In this document: one piece after another, positions 12,201 to 22,300 of the stretch | How the letters are laid out: each line of letters begins with the position of its first letter | Position numbering within the stretch: the stretch's first letter is position 1 | From: Siphonodentalium dalli | Taxonomy: Eukaryota > Mollusca > Scaphopoda > Gadilida > Siphonodentaliidae | Reading direction: 5' to 3' | Length of the DNA stretch: 64,000 nt | NCBI GenBank assembly: GCA_032622095.1 | Contig: CP136062.1 | Location: forward strand, 157,536,875-157,600,874 | Notes under the pieces: model-generated | Databases searched by the model: none | The model's input: only the letters and a program-made list of their open reading frames with translations | Told to the model about the DNA's origin: nothing | Program-made: the position numbers and the translations under genes

Positions 12201-13914
12201 AACTCATGAGAGGAGAAAACCCATACGCTTCTCCGAATAATTGACTGTTGTGTTTATTATATTTTCTATACCAGTTGTACGACCCAGACCAAATTGAAAC
12301 GCACGGTTAGATCTAGTGCCTTCTTAAACTACAATATCACCTGCAATTTCTGTTAAATTAACGCGGAAGGCTACAGAATGACGCACATATTTACGACATG
12401 ACGCTGTGCTGAGAGTAAGACGACATCTTGAGAGTAGGATAACACGTTCGGCCTTCTGGGAGTGGGGATAGTATTTATATTTTGACGTAAAAAGTTGATG
12501 AAAATATAATAAAACGTGTATTCTACTTTCAAGATGTTATCCTACCCTCAGCCTGCGCCGTGGTGTCATTTGATCATTGCGCATTGTTTTAACAGAAATT
12601 GCTGGTAATATTGTAGCTTTTATAACGAATTAGGTCTAACCGTTTGTTTCACTGATATCTGGGGCGTAACAACTGTTATAGAAGATATACTAAACACAAC
12701 AGCAAGCTCCTCGTAAACACAATCCTCATCCGCATCACACTCGAGGAAAAGAACCGTATTTGTCTCAGAACAGTTAACTATTGTCTATATATTTAAAACA
12801 TAAATGTGCAATCAAACGCAGAACCATGAGGCCCTCACCCAAAATGAAAATTAGAAACGTTCATATAGGAACAGTTCAGTAGATATATTTCGCAAATATT
12901 CGGAAAATCTGTCCTGATATCCTATTGTAAACGGTATATACACAGCTTTGGTTTACTATATATTTTCGCATAATTATTGTATCCACTTCTCGATATCCAT
13001 TTATGTGTTTTGAGCCAGAGCATAATACAATATAATTTTGGGAGCTTTTATCCAGCGGTGCAGGGGTCTTTGATTCTGAATTGTTTTTGTTAAATGGACA
13101 TGGTTCATTCGAACCTCCAAAAGGTGGAGGGACGGATACGATAGGTCGATAAATACACGAACTATTGTTATGCCGGCTCCATATGCTTTGAAAAACACTT
13201 GCCAAAGTCACAGCCATTTTCCACCAGTTTTAGATGTTTCGCCCGAATTCAGGAATAGAATAACACAGACAGTTGTTTTTTCTGTTCCACGTCGTGCAAA
13301 TGGCTGATTTTGTTTTGGACCCAAACGCCTTGTTCTTAGTTGCATTTTTGATTTCTTCAATGTGTCTTTTTGGATTACAGTGTGCTCGTAGAAAGGTAGT
13401 TAAGATGTTTATCGACCTATTTCGATACCTGGAAAAATTCAAAAGCGAACAATATTATTCACATTTTGGAGCGCATTCAGCGCAAACCCCCACGCGGTTT
13501 TAAATACAATATTTGAATTGTTTTTATATTTAACTCTTTGCTCAATTTAACAATAAATGGTTTTTTAAAATCCAAATTTAGAACAAATATAACGCCGTTA
13601 TGGCATCCGCTGGGGTACACCGAGTCACCACACTAAATATGGTTGAAATCGCCATATATACAGACATATCCTACTGTTGTATATGTAGCTATACGGATAC
13701 ATTTGACACATGTTGTGTTTGGTTCCGAAAGTTTATAGCATCACCCATTGGTGTCTTTACTTGTTATTTCAGAAATGTCGCTGCAAATCAAAGTTTCGTG
13801 GCCAACTTTGACATGACGCCATCGAAGAGCGGAGACCGCAATCTCATCCTGAACTTCACTTCCAACGAACTGGAGGGCATCACTGGCGTTGCTAGTTTTG
13901 ATGTAAAAAAATAG
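114..13914 (+). CDS. Transglutaminase (annulin-like), 3' part of gene, 8 exons
   Basis: Protein-glutamine gamma-glutamyltransferase: it crosslinks Gln and Lys side chains in a calcium-dependent reaction. Exons are 114-217, 999-1161, 6319-6434, 7857-7942, 9040-9238, 9754-9914, 11157-11293 and 13773-13914. All have AG/GT borders and join in phase to 368 codons plus TAG. Visible motifs in order: NFHVWNE with the catalytic His, CDATPQE with the catalytic Asp, [32 protein letters not shown] (calcium-site region), then two C-terminal Ig-like barrels ending in VKK. The active-site Cys (GQCWVF in the family), the Trp of the transition-state pocket and the N-terminal beta-sandwich are absent because they lie upstream of base 1. 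The fold, the order of motifs and the C-terminal length match the family. The paralogue cannot be told. No signal peptide can be assessed. Confidence 0.96.
999..1161 (+). CDS. Transglutaminase exon, CCGP and NAD motifs
   Basis: Acceptor TTTTGCAG, donor GTGAGT; 2 + 53 codons + 2 bases. It encodes [18 protein letters not shown] then [13 protein letters not shown]. The adjacent cysteines match the vicinal pair of vertebrate TG2, which is redox-active there. The Asn and Asp of EVNAD match calcium ligands of factor XIII. A longer open frame runs upstream through the intron but has no support. Confidence 0.95.
1425..2551. mobile_element. Non-autonomous TIR element in transglutaminase intron
   Basis: The left end reads AGGGTGCATTTACACTG then ATAGAACTGTATACAGATCT. 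The right end read on the other strand is AAGGGTGCATTTACATTG then ATAGAACTGTACACAGATCT. This gives terminal inverted repeats of about 40 bases around 1.1 kb that code for nothing recognisable. The interior has imperfect repeats around GGAAATTTCCAAC and TTGACCAAATGTAGG. It is probably a cut-and-paste DNA transposon derivative; the superfamily is not determined. Confidence 0.7.
2961..3239 (+). other. 92-codon open frame in an intron, unrecognised
   Basis: An ATG-started frame ([20 protein letters not shown]...) lies in the 5.2-kb transglutaminase intron. It matches no family I know. There is no clear promoter, splice context or transposon domain. It may be a chance frame or part of a decayed element. 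It is listed only because it has a fairly protein-like composition. Confidence 0.15.
3481..3514. repeat. Perfect 34-bp palindrome (16-bp arms)
   Basis: AATTTAATTTATGGCT is followed by TC and then its exact reverse complement. It lies inside an intron. Confidence 0.9.
3520..5360. other. Intron stretch without recognisable gene
   Basis: AT-rich, with only short open frames and many stops on both strands. Parts look like old degraded transposon sequence, but no domain could be read. Confidence 0.5.
5364..6263. repeat. Pair of ~132-bp direct repeats bounding 0.9 kb
   Basis: The copy at 5364-5495 and the copy at 6131-6263 both start CAATTACTTTTAAGAGAATA and end near TACTCGTTTA. They differ by only a few bases and are 767 bases apart. 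This could be a short element with LTR-like ends (TRIM size) or a segmental duplication. There are no TG...CA ends at the limits I can see, so the LTR reading is weak. The second copy ends about 55 bases before a transglutaminase exon. Confidence 0.75.
6319..6434 (+). CDS. Transglutaminase exon, VGKFISTK region with an insert
   Basis: Acceptor TTTCTCCAG, donor GTAAGT. It encodes [11 protein letters not shown], then an unusual stretch [13 protein letters not shown], then [12 protein letters not shown]. Most family members pass from ISTK to the REDIT/REDVT motif in about 4-8 residues, so this loop is longer here. The reading frame is fixed by both neighbouring exons. A TTAA-bounded MITE begins 37 bases after the donor. 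Confidence 0.93.
6471..6705. mobile_element. TTAA-bounded MITE, family B copy
   Basis: Bounded by TTAA at both ends. It shares the core ATTCATTGATGAATAG ... CCCCTCCAAACG ... GAATCCATTCAG with copies at 16183, 26538 and 46797. It starts 37 bases after the donor of the 6319-6434 exon. Confidence 0.65.
7181..7275 (+). pseudogene. Decayed duplicate of transglutaminase exon 7857-7942
   Basis: TGACCTGTTCGAACGAGGAG, then GGGCAAATCTGACA and ACACG, follow the live exon (TGACAGGTTCGACCGAGGAG..., 7851 on) at roughly three quarters identity over about 65 bases, counted by eye. The acceptor AG is changed to CT, and one base is missing before GGGCAAATC, so the frame breaks. It therefore looks like a fossil tandem exon copy and not a usable alternative exon. 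Confidence 0.75.
7857..7942 (+). CDS. Transglutaminase exon, GSTEER calcium-site region
   Basis: Acceptor TGACAG, donor GTAAGT. It encodes [13 protein letters not shown] then a Ser/Thr-rich linker ending YATPDSS. The STEER Glu residues correspond to the calcium-ligand glutamates of the family (SSEERE in TG2). A decayed copy of this exon lies 670 bases upstream (7181). Confidence 0.93.
9040..9238 (+). CDS. Transglutaminase exon, first C-terminal beta-barrel
   Basis: Acceptor TCTTGCAG; the donor is a weaker GTTCGT. It encodes [20 protein letters not shown], continues through [18 protein letters not shown] and ends LKGNA. The pattern fits the first Ig-like C-terminal barrel (family: DV.F.L...IG.PF.V...). 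An open frame continues about 30 bases past the donor. Confidence 0.94.
9754..9914 (+). CDS. Transglutaminase exon, end of first barrel
   Basis: Acceptor CTTGCAG, donor GTTTGG, which is a weak but GT donor. It encodes [17 protein letters not shown], then a long middle and [16 protein letters not shown]. This matches the family motif E.DF.L..P.L.IK at the boundary between the two barrels. Confidence 0.95.
9960..10240. repeat. Inverted and direct copies of a CACTAAATTCACCCTCTG repeat
   Basis: The motif CACTAAATTTACCCTCTGTG near 10005 recurs at about 10196 and, inverted, at about 10142. A related sequence is at 38325. This looks like ends of a small dispersed element. Confidence 0.5.
11157..11293 (+). 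CDS. Transglutaminase exon, second C-terminal barrel
   Basis: Acceptor TTATAG, donor GTAAGT. It encodes [20 protein letters not shown] followed by [17 protein letters not shown]. The SFTNPLP...L.NC...VEG.G pattern is diagnostic of the last transglutaminase domain. A foldback sequence begins within about 10 bases of the donor. Confidence 0.95.
11302..11441. repeat. Nested foldback just after a splice donor
   Basis: The inner arms GAAGTTAATATTCACCGAGG and CCGAGGTGAATAATAACTTC flank a CTGCAG-type centre. Outer arms around GTTTCGAGGTT and AACCTCGAAAC extend the pairing. The whole stretch of about 140 bases could fold on itself. Confidence 0.7.
12139..12790. repeat. Large imperfect foldback element (~650 bp)
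   Basis: The left end ATAGACAATAGTTAACTGTT recurs inverted at about 12761-12787 (AACAGTTAACTATTGTCTAT). Further inward, CGGTTAGATCTA, CTACAATATCACC and AGAGTAGGATAACA pair with inverted copies near 12632, 12612 and 12535. Arms of about 300 bases are thus arranged head to head around a centre near 12470. It is non-coding and lies in the last transglutaminase intron. Confidence 0.7.
13137..13500. repeat. Dispersed repeat, copy 1 (upstream of last exon)
   Basis: Contains ATGCCGGCTCCATATGCTTT, CAAAGTCACAGCCATTTTCC and GACCTATTTCGATACC...TTTTGGAGCGC. The same blocks recur in the same orientation at 14098-14330 and in other arrangements at 31890-32130 and 32540-32650. It is probably a degraded transposon. 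Short open frames here are products of the repeat. Confidence 0.65.
13773..13914 (+). CDS. Transglutaminase terminal exon
   Basis: Acceptor GTTATTTCAG; the stop TAG is at 13912-13914. It encodes [20 protein letters not shown], then the [17 protein letters not shown] strand and FDVKK. This is the usual transglutaminase end. The first clear AATAAA downstream is at 14805-14810, so the 3' UTR end is not certain. Direct copies of a dispersed repeat sit on both sides of this exon. Confidence 0.95.
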
Positions 13915-14097
13915 TGGATGAATGTCCACTGGTCCAGAACCATCGCTTATCCTGGCGCCGGTAGAATGACGAACTATAATGACGATCGAATGAATTGTTC
14001 AGTTCACCGCCGTTCCCAAATACAGTTAGGGTGAAGTAGACCGATTTAGATTGAAAACTCGTGCTTCCAATTTTGTTCTACGTAATATGGAAGGATG

Positions 14098-14330
14098 TAT
14101 AAGATAGGTTGACAAATGCACGAAATATTCGTATACCGGCTTCATATGCTCTGGAAAATACTTGCCGTGGTCACAGCCGTTTTCACACAAAAGTTAAACA
14201 AACGCTCTTTATTTCTATACCATATCAGGACTTACTGGGAACGCGACCTATTTCGATACCGGAACAAAATTCAAAAGCAGATATTAGATGGTGTATTTTG
14301 GAGCGCCCACCGCCATGCTGCTTTACTGTT
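14098..14330. repeat. Dispersed repeat, copy 2 (downstream of last exon)
   Basis: ATACCGGCTTCATATGCTCT, GGTCACAGCCGTTTTC and GACCTATTTCGATACCGG...TTTTGGAGCGC match copy 1 in the same orientation. Two overlapping 84-codon frames here are shadows of the repeat. Confidence 0.65.
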
Positions 14331-14639
14331 GAATATAGTACATCGCGTTTCGTTTCTCACTGACTTTTAACGAGATCGATGTCTTACGCTGCACCGACTT
14401 TGTTTGAAGATATACCATAACTATCTAAATACTGGGGAAATTATTCCACCGCCTCGGCCACAAGAATTATAGATTGTTTTTGTCGGACTGGTAAAGTTAG
14501 AAGTTTTTCAATCTAAACCTATCGAACTCTCTCAGAGATGGTCAAAACGACGCTGAATATGGGTCGATCATCAGAATATAGGCGACGTCCATACATCGTA
14601 TACGGATGCCAAAACTTGCCATACAAATGTAAATGAATT

Positions 14640-16000
14640 GTCTTTTTTTCAATAACTATACAGCGAAACCCTACCAATCGCCAAGACAAAACAAACTTAG
14701 CTGTATAGACTGTATTTTAATGTATTTCTTGACCCATTTTATTCCAAAATTTGACGGGTCCAAAATATCCCGTTCCGTTCCAAAATATTCCGTTCACTTA
14801 TGTTAATAAACACAGCAAATAAGCTAATTGATGCAACACTTTAAGAGTACACTTCATGATGAATTATGTTAGAAGTACAAAATGTGAACTTTATAGAGAT
14901 ATTTTAAAATTAGTTTACTTACCTTGGTCCCAGAAGCGCAAAGTCCATATCTAAAGGAACAAATATAGGAATGTGTACTGAACACTGGGAAGAATGATGT
15001 GCTGTCAAAACTATTCACAAATTGTGTTTTTTGTTAATAATTAGATAGCAAAAACCTACCAATCGTCAAGTCAAAGGAAGCTTACATTTATATATATATT
15101 TAGATTCATATATACTATTTTAATTGATTGCTGCTTATACTAAACGCCGTCTGGCGAAGAATTAATTTGTTGATAAAGTCAGTGATTTAATTTTTAGTCA
15201 TGGTTTGCTTTAATATTATGGTGCTTATTGTCTTGCGATCACGCTGTACGCTGTACGCCCGTTGAACTTACTTTAAAATACCACATGCCTCTATACTAAC
15301 TTTAGTTATCTTGCTTGATAATGTATTTCATAACTACATATTATGCATTTAATGCATTTTGTTGTCTATTCAACATTTATATCCAAATGTGTGTGTGTTG
15401 AGTTCACCATATATTTCATGCGTGTAATGAAGAATAAACTCTCGATTGCCTGCCCGAGTATGATGCTATTAGTGTGGTATATGTTTAAAATTATTAGTGT
15501 AGGTGTGGAATTAGATTGTATATATCATATTTTTGTTTTGCCTAACGTTAGTTCGGTGTTATTCAATAATATTTGTATCTAAATTATTGTCAAAGATCAA
15601 TCTATGTGTTCGTTTCGGTCTATTAAATCAAAGTATTTATACACCTGTTATAATTCACAGTGTATAGTGATAAACTCTTTGCACCTTGTATAAGTTATTA
15701 TACGCCACTTTATTGTCGATTTATTGTGCACTTTGGTTAATCAAATCAGATATATACTGCTTTTGGGATATTTATCAATTGTACAATTTCGGCTTCAGAA
15801 TATAAATTTAGCAATTTTAAAAATTAAATACACATAATATTACGTTCATATGACATAAATTCGAGAAGCTCGATGTTTATTTTCCATAATCTAGGCGTTT
15901 GAACTGTTTTTTTAATACTACTGTGTCACCAAATTGATGTCAATCTTTCATCTAGCTGGAATTTCGGTTTTTGTGAAATAAAAGCATTTAAAATTCCCCA
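14640..16000. other. Intergenic, AT-rich, two weak direct repeats
   Basis: ACCTACCAATCGTCAAGTCA near 15055 resembles CCCTACCAATCGCCAAGACA near 14671, each followed by similar sequence. Nothing coding is recognised. AATAAA occurs at 14805 and about 15976. Confidence 0.45.
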
Positions 16001-16182
16001 CGGACTCAATGGTTTATCAGCACCCAACGACCCTACGAGACTATTCTATTCAAATGGGGAACGCCATTGGACGGAACAGGCTAACATACATGGCCACGGG
16101 TCATATGAACAATATCGGGGTGTATGGGTTGCGACGTTTGCAAATATCGGATAGGGGACAAGTATTTTGTTTGGTATATTAT

Positions 16183-16461
16183 TTAACCCTTTCTATATTA
16201 AATATTTATTGATGAGTAGTTCCATTAGGACATGTGCAGATAATAAGTTCAAGACACGACAATGTGGTCGTTTGTTGAACTTTGTTATCTGAACATGTCA
16301 CACCATTGAATAAGATTTATTCTGCACATGCATGCGTTATATGTGTCCATGTATGTCATCTGCCTGTATTACATTAACACCCCTCCAAACGATTAATACA
16401 CCATTCCAATGTGTACTTTTATAACCCAGTGGGAAAATCAATTTATTATAGAAAGGGTTAA
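16183..16461. mobile_element. TTAA-bounded MITE, family B (best preserved ends)
   Basis: TTAACCCTTTCTATATTAAA at the left mirrors TTTATTATAGAAAGGGTTAA at the right. TTAA plus CCC...GGG ends are the signature of piggyBac-type insertions. The interior shares ATTTATTGATGAGTAGTTCC and CACCCCTCCAAACG with the other family B copies. Confidence 0.75.
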
Positions 16462-16731
16462 TGGTATTGAAGATGTTCAAATAATACGTTTATAAAAAGG
16501 AGAGATTCTATTTTTAAAAGTGCAGCAGTACTGCCCATTCTGCCGTTTATGCAATGACTTGTTAATTAAAGTTGAATGTCGTCTTCCGATGCAGAAGTGA
16601 AAGTGATCGTTTACGCATTATATTCACTTTACTTGAATTGCTACCTGCACCAATATTGATGGCTTACACTTGATATTTCCCCAAATATGTACCCTGAAAA
16701 TGATCTTTACCGAACAAATTGAATGCAGTTC

Positions 16732-16880
16732 GAGTGTGATTTATTGAAGGGTATAGCACTTCATGGCCGTAATGAATGTAGTTTGGGTGTGATTTATTGA
16801 AGGGTGTAGCACTTCGTGGCCGCAATGAATGTAGATTGAGTGTGATTTATTGAAGGGTATAGCACTTCACGGCCGTCCGG
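16732..16880. repeat. 53-bp tandem repeat, three copies
   Basis: GAGTGTGATTTATTGAAGGG...GCACTTCATGGCCGT starts at 16732, 16785 and 16838 with a few substitutions. Confidence 0.85.
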
Positions 16881-17099
16881 TATATTGTGTAAACCGGGAC
16901 ATACCCCTAAGTAAAACACACTCAATCAACATTCCGTTTTTGCATCTATACAGCTTTTTTTCGTATTCATCTCCACAAACAGTTTTTTTTTGTGTTGTGA
17001 AATCTGTCTCCAGATTGGCTAGTATACCATTAATATACATCACCGTAGTATAACCCAATATTCTACATGTGAATTATAGATCGATTTGTCCATGGAAAC

Positions 17100-17206
17100 G
17101 CATTGACAACAAGCCCAAACACACTGAAAACAAACCCAAACGCACTGAAAACAAGCCCAAAACACAATAAAAACAAGAACAAATGCACTGAAAACAAGCC
17201 CAAATA
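17100..17206. repeat. ~21-bp imperfect tandem repeat
   Basis: The unit is close to ACAAGCCCAAACGCACTGAAA, repeated about five times. Confidence 0.75.
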
Positions 17207-17467
17207 AGCTCAGTTATTATATCTACCGCATCTAATCGTATAGTTAAACAAGATGTGACGTCGGTTCGTGCTATGGTGTGTTTTATTGAAATGCATGACC
17301 CAATACCGCAACAGGGTTTAGTGTAACACACAGTATATATATAAACATTACATTTGTTATTGTGATAAGAATATCCTTCCCTTTTTACATATTGCTGATT
17401 TTGAACGACCCCGCGGCAGTGTCCACTATATAACCTGCTCCATGGCCAATTTAATCGGATCCAGGGT

Positions 17468-19130
17468 GACCATATCTATAGTCCAGGTGTCAGCTGCGGC
17501 AAGGTGTCACCCGGAGAGGGAATTTATGGCACTTATATTTTCTTGTAGGCCGATAACTGAAGTTTCACGATCCGGTTTTCGCAGAGACGTAACAGGACGC
17601 GTTTTTTTGGTTGCAGCTGATTTTCAGAAAAAATGTACCTCGATTTTTGGTCAATATTTCGAAAATGACCAATTTTAACTTTTCGTTATTAAAAACCAGA
17701 AAGAGAAATTATCCACGAGTTTTTTGTCGCACGATAGTTTTTACTTGAGTGCTGTATGAAATGAAATGAAAAACAACGCCAAATTATACGTATGCGTGAC
17801 GTCATGCTCGTTTGAATTTCGTTTCGCGCTTTTTTCGTGACGATTCAGGCAAACCACCACCTTTCAATCATTGTAGAATTCGCAATTGATGAAACATTGA
17901 ATTAATTTGCATATCATGTGAAAGTACATTCAATTTGCGTCACGAAAGCTAAACATTGGTGTCTGTGGTGTGAACTGGGGCGGGAAAACAATAAAAACCT
18001 TACCCCCCCCCCCCCCCAAACGAGAACATTTGCTCGTATTACTCAGATTTAGCTCAGGCTCGTTTTAAACTAATCAGACATGATACTTGTACCTATTATA
18101 CCATTCGGACACATTGGACTCTAGTTATATAGTATACGTTGCGATAATTAGCATGCTTATGAATTGACTCGGTAGTCATATACATGCAAATGTATACATA
18201 TGCATATATATGCGTATAACTATATCATATAATACATATATAGTCCGGGAGCTAATAGTGATACCCTAGCACCCCCGGTGTTTAGCTTCACCCCACTCAT
18301 TTTGTTCCTTTTTATGTCCTTCAAGTTTTAAGCAATGTTAAAAAGAACAAAAGTGGCCGTTTAGACTCCAGACAAGATGGCGTCCATCGTGGCCGCCGTT
18401 TTTCAGACCATATCCTAAGTCAGTTTTATGCAAATTATAGTGGGAAAATCTTATAAATGTATACAAATGTATATATTTGCGTGAAGTTAAGACATAATGA
18501 CACATTTTTATGGCAAAATTGAAACTCACCATCCAATATGGCCGCCAAAATGGCTGCCGGAAGTAGAAAATATAACGTTTTGTTTACTAATATCTTCTAG
18601 ATCAGTTCATGCTGTTTGGAACTGGTTCAGTAATATGACTTTGTTTTGTGTTTTGTATATTAACTGATCATTGGAGCAATTAAAGATGCAATTATTGGGG
18701 TCATAGCTCCTTCCGATCCCTCAAAAATTTGATTTTACAAAACGTGGTATAAAATTTCACAAACAAACATAACTGGGATTCTAGTCATATTTCAATAAGA
18801 CATGAACAGAACCTTGTAATATAAGTGAGGCATATCATTACCTATGAATATTCAAACTCCCTGGAACCAAAATTCTTACTTTGGCTCAAAATGGCTGCCA
18901 AAAATGGCCGCCAAAATATGGAAAATGATAAATATTGCTCCAGCATGACCAAAAATCGAAGTACATTTTTTCTGAAAATCAGCTGCATACAAAAAACGCG
19001 TCCTGTTACGTCTCTGCGAAAACCGGATCGTGAAACTTCATTTATCGGTTTACAAGAAAATATAAGTGCCATAACTTCCCTCTCCGGGTGACACCTTGCC
19101 TCAGCTGACACCTGGACTACTATGCTTTTT
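17468..19130. mobile_element. 1.66-kb element with ~195-bp terminal inverted repeats
   Basis: The left arm (about 17470-17665) and the inverted right arm (about 18945-19125) match closely: GTCCAGGTGTCAGCTG, AAGGTGTCACCCGGAGAGGG, CGATCCGGTTTTCGCAGAGA, CGTAACAGGACGCGTTTTTT. Both arms are open in the same frame, inward from each end, and give similar peptides (ARCHPERE, FRRDVTGRVF), but this may only reflect the repeat itself. The interior holds a C15 tract, several AAATGGCCGCCA-type repeats and no recognisable transposase. Confidence 0.75.
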
Positions 19131-19380
19131 AGACAGACCATGAATACCTTTTCTACGAAGTGGTGCGACAATAACCAATCTATTGAATTCTGAGTTTACT
19201 TTTTTCGTTCATGAATTAATTTACATCAACGCACGGACAGGACACATTATATTAGGTTCGCGTATCTGGCAGCTGATTTTATTCGACCTGATTCGATCAA
19301 AAGATTCTAATGTTTTCGAATCGCCATTCTTGGTATTTTTTGTTTTTTGTTTTAAGTGCAAGTGGTTGGAGGCGTCTTGA

Positions 19381-22300
19381 TCTAAATTTCAAATTTAAAG
19401 GGACCGAGGGCACTCGCAATGGGTAATTGTGCAACTTTGTAAAAACATCACAACCAAGAAGAACATGGAGAAATAGATCAACTTTATTCTTAACTGTATT
19501 ATTGGTAGCTCTCCAATAACTAAATATTGCGTGTTTACACTATTATATAAACAAAACTGTTACAGTGACTTGTCGACAAACATCAATAATCGCGTAGGAA
19601 TTTCAAACATGTTAGTCTGAATATGATTTTCTTAAAATGTGTTTCATTAAAGTGATGTGAAACACTCAGGTAGGGTGATCAAGTGTAAATGGAGAATAAT
19701 CTTGTTGAAAGTAGTAATTTTTACAAATATTATATCTAAATTGACAACACACACCGTCATTTTAATATATTAATTAAATGCAGTGACACTCGATGGCGAT
19801 TGATGCGTCCCGAATCGAGTAGTAAATATATACAATTGAGCGTAGTTCAGACGATGTTTTCTATGGAGGTGTACTGTCGATTTGTTTCACAGATATTCGG
19901 CAATTTTAGTAGGGTGCTACATTCTTCCAGTTGACATAACGCATGGATGCTAACTGATCAGTTTCTCGCACCAGAACAAGTACATAATATGTCTTTAAAC
20001 TGTTGGTGTCTTATTGAACAAATTCGACTGTTATCGGTAATTCCACTGTAAAAGTATAATGTTTACACAAAATGGTTTTGATATGCGAAATGTTATGACT
20101 GGAAAAATTTTAATAATGGACGCCATCGTGGATAACAAAGTTTCCGCAAAGCGGATTTCAGAGGATTTTAGATATGTTATACTGAAGATTGTCCTGCGTC
20201 TGTTTATACTAGAATCGCTTTCTTACCAATTCAGTCCTGTACCGTCATTTATATAAAAACCCAGTTGGTGAATACGAGCCCTGGGAGCACGTGTCTACGA
20301 TTATATATAAAACTCGCAAATCTACGCAAATCCGAAATGGTGATAACTCTATGTGGAATGTACTCTGACTAAATAACGAATATTTGTATGAAATAAGTTA
20401 CAAAACCACAAAATACCTCAAATATCTCCAATCTTGAAAAACACTTCTGCAAATATCTCCGTTATTTAGTCAATATTAATCCACTATTAATGCTGAGATC
20501 AATCTTAATATATCTTGATTTAATAAAGTGATCCCGAACATATGTCCCCTGTGGTTTGGATTAGATATTAAACAATATCTAATCACCCATCAGAATAAGT
20601 ATTTAGTCTACATGTATGTAATCCTATAAGAATTGCCTGCCGTGTATTGATCACATGTGAATGTCGCACGCGCGTAAACGATTTAGAGGATAGTTCGTGG
20701 CTCGAGAGGCTGCCCGCGCAGTGCAAGGACTTGATCATAAAACAGTTGGACCGCGTCGTTTATTTGATGACACCATACAATGAGACACGTCGAGGACCCT
20801 TCAAACATTAATAATGTGTACTACACGTTATATTCGATCTAATTGACACTGACGTTGCATCAATCTTGTCGTTGGTATTCAATTAATTGATAGAAATGTG
20901 AATGCGGAGGACGCATGCAAACACATAATATAAACGTTGTGTTGGAATGCCACACCCGTTACCGTGAAGACGGCAATATATTGCATGTGTATACATCGTT
21001 ATTGGAATTGAGGTTTTCGAATATAACGGAAGTTTCGTGTACAAGTCCCATACGTCTGGTGACAACGCGTTCGTGTCTAAGCTCTGGAATGAAGTGCGCT
21101 GCTTGTGATTACTAGAAGGTATGTCTAAGATCAGTCACTGTGGGCGGAATCTTCATCTTCAGTTTATACAGTCGAATTTAAAGGTACGGTTGGCCTTGGC
21201 TGTGGGTATCCTGTGAAAATATTTCCAACCGTCAAAAACCGCCAAAAACAGAAAGAACATCAAAATGTAGACAGACTTTGTCCGTATACAAATAAGAAAT
21301 ATCGCATAAACAGTATGTTATTGCCATATGGTTGACCATTGGTATGTAAACAAAAGCATAAAAAGTAACTTTTCTGGTGTTTGTTTATATTATGATGGTA
21401 AACATAAAGAGCGTTATTTGTGGGTGAATTCCTGATATGGAACTAATAAAGAGCGTTTATGCCATTTGTGTGTGATTAGCCAGTAGCATTGTGCTGTCTT
21501 CTGTAACACAATCAGGCTCTTGCTTAGGTAAAATATAGTAGGTCTTTATGATAACATGCTGTTTACGCGATGGTCATGGTATATATGAACGAAACTGTAT
21601 GCGTTTTACTGTTTTTTCTGTTTACGGTGATTGGAACAAATATGAATATTTTCGACAACTAAGGCCTCACGTGCCTTTAATTATAGAATACACTCTTAGA
21701 AAAATATGTCGGTTTGACAGTGTCGGACAGTCATAATCCGACGGTCCGATACCGTTTCATCAGTTGTACGGTGAATTACCGTTGTTTTATACGCCCTGGA
21801 AATGGTCAAAGTTAAAAATGTGCGTGTTTCCAAGTTCATGCCGTCAAAATTGAACAATATATTTATCGGTGACAACATTATATTCGGCAGTGACTCCTAT
21901 ACAGTGTTACTGCATCTGACTCTGCTGAGATTTAATATTTATTACTAATTGTTTGTATTGTATGAAAACACAATTGTTTTTGTTTGGGGGGGGTGTGTAA
22001 GCTATACAGTTGTGGACTAATGTTAAAACTGTCTAACTTCGGTTTCTATGTGAACGGACAAGTTCTAAATCTGCTAAAACCGGCTTAGTCATTGATATTT
22101 TCCACTACATTATGACAACTAGGTTGTCTTCGAGCTGCCACTTCGAGCTGTCGGCTATGACTTGTCTTCCTTCATCTCAGTGTTCATGTTGAAATTGACA
22201 GTGCTGTGACTATCACAACAGAGATACATTCACTGACACAACATGATGCAGGTGCACGTGCTAGAGTAGTGCACATAAGCTTCGATATAAACCACAAGTT

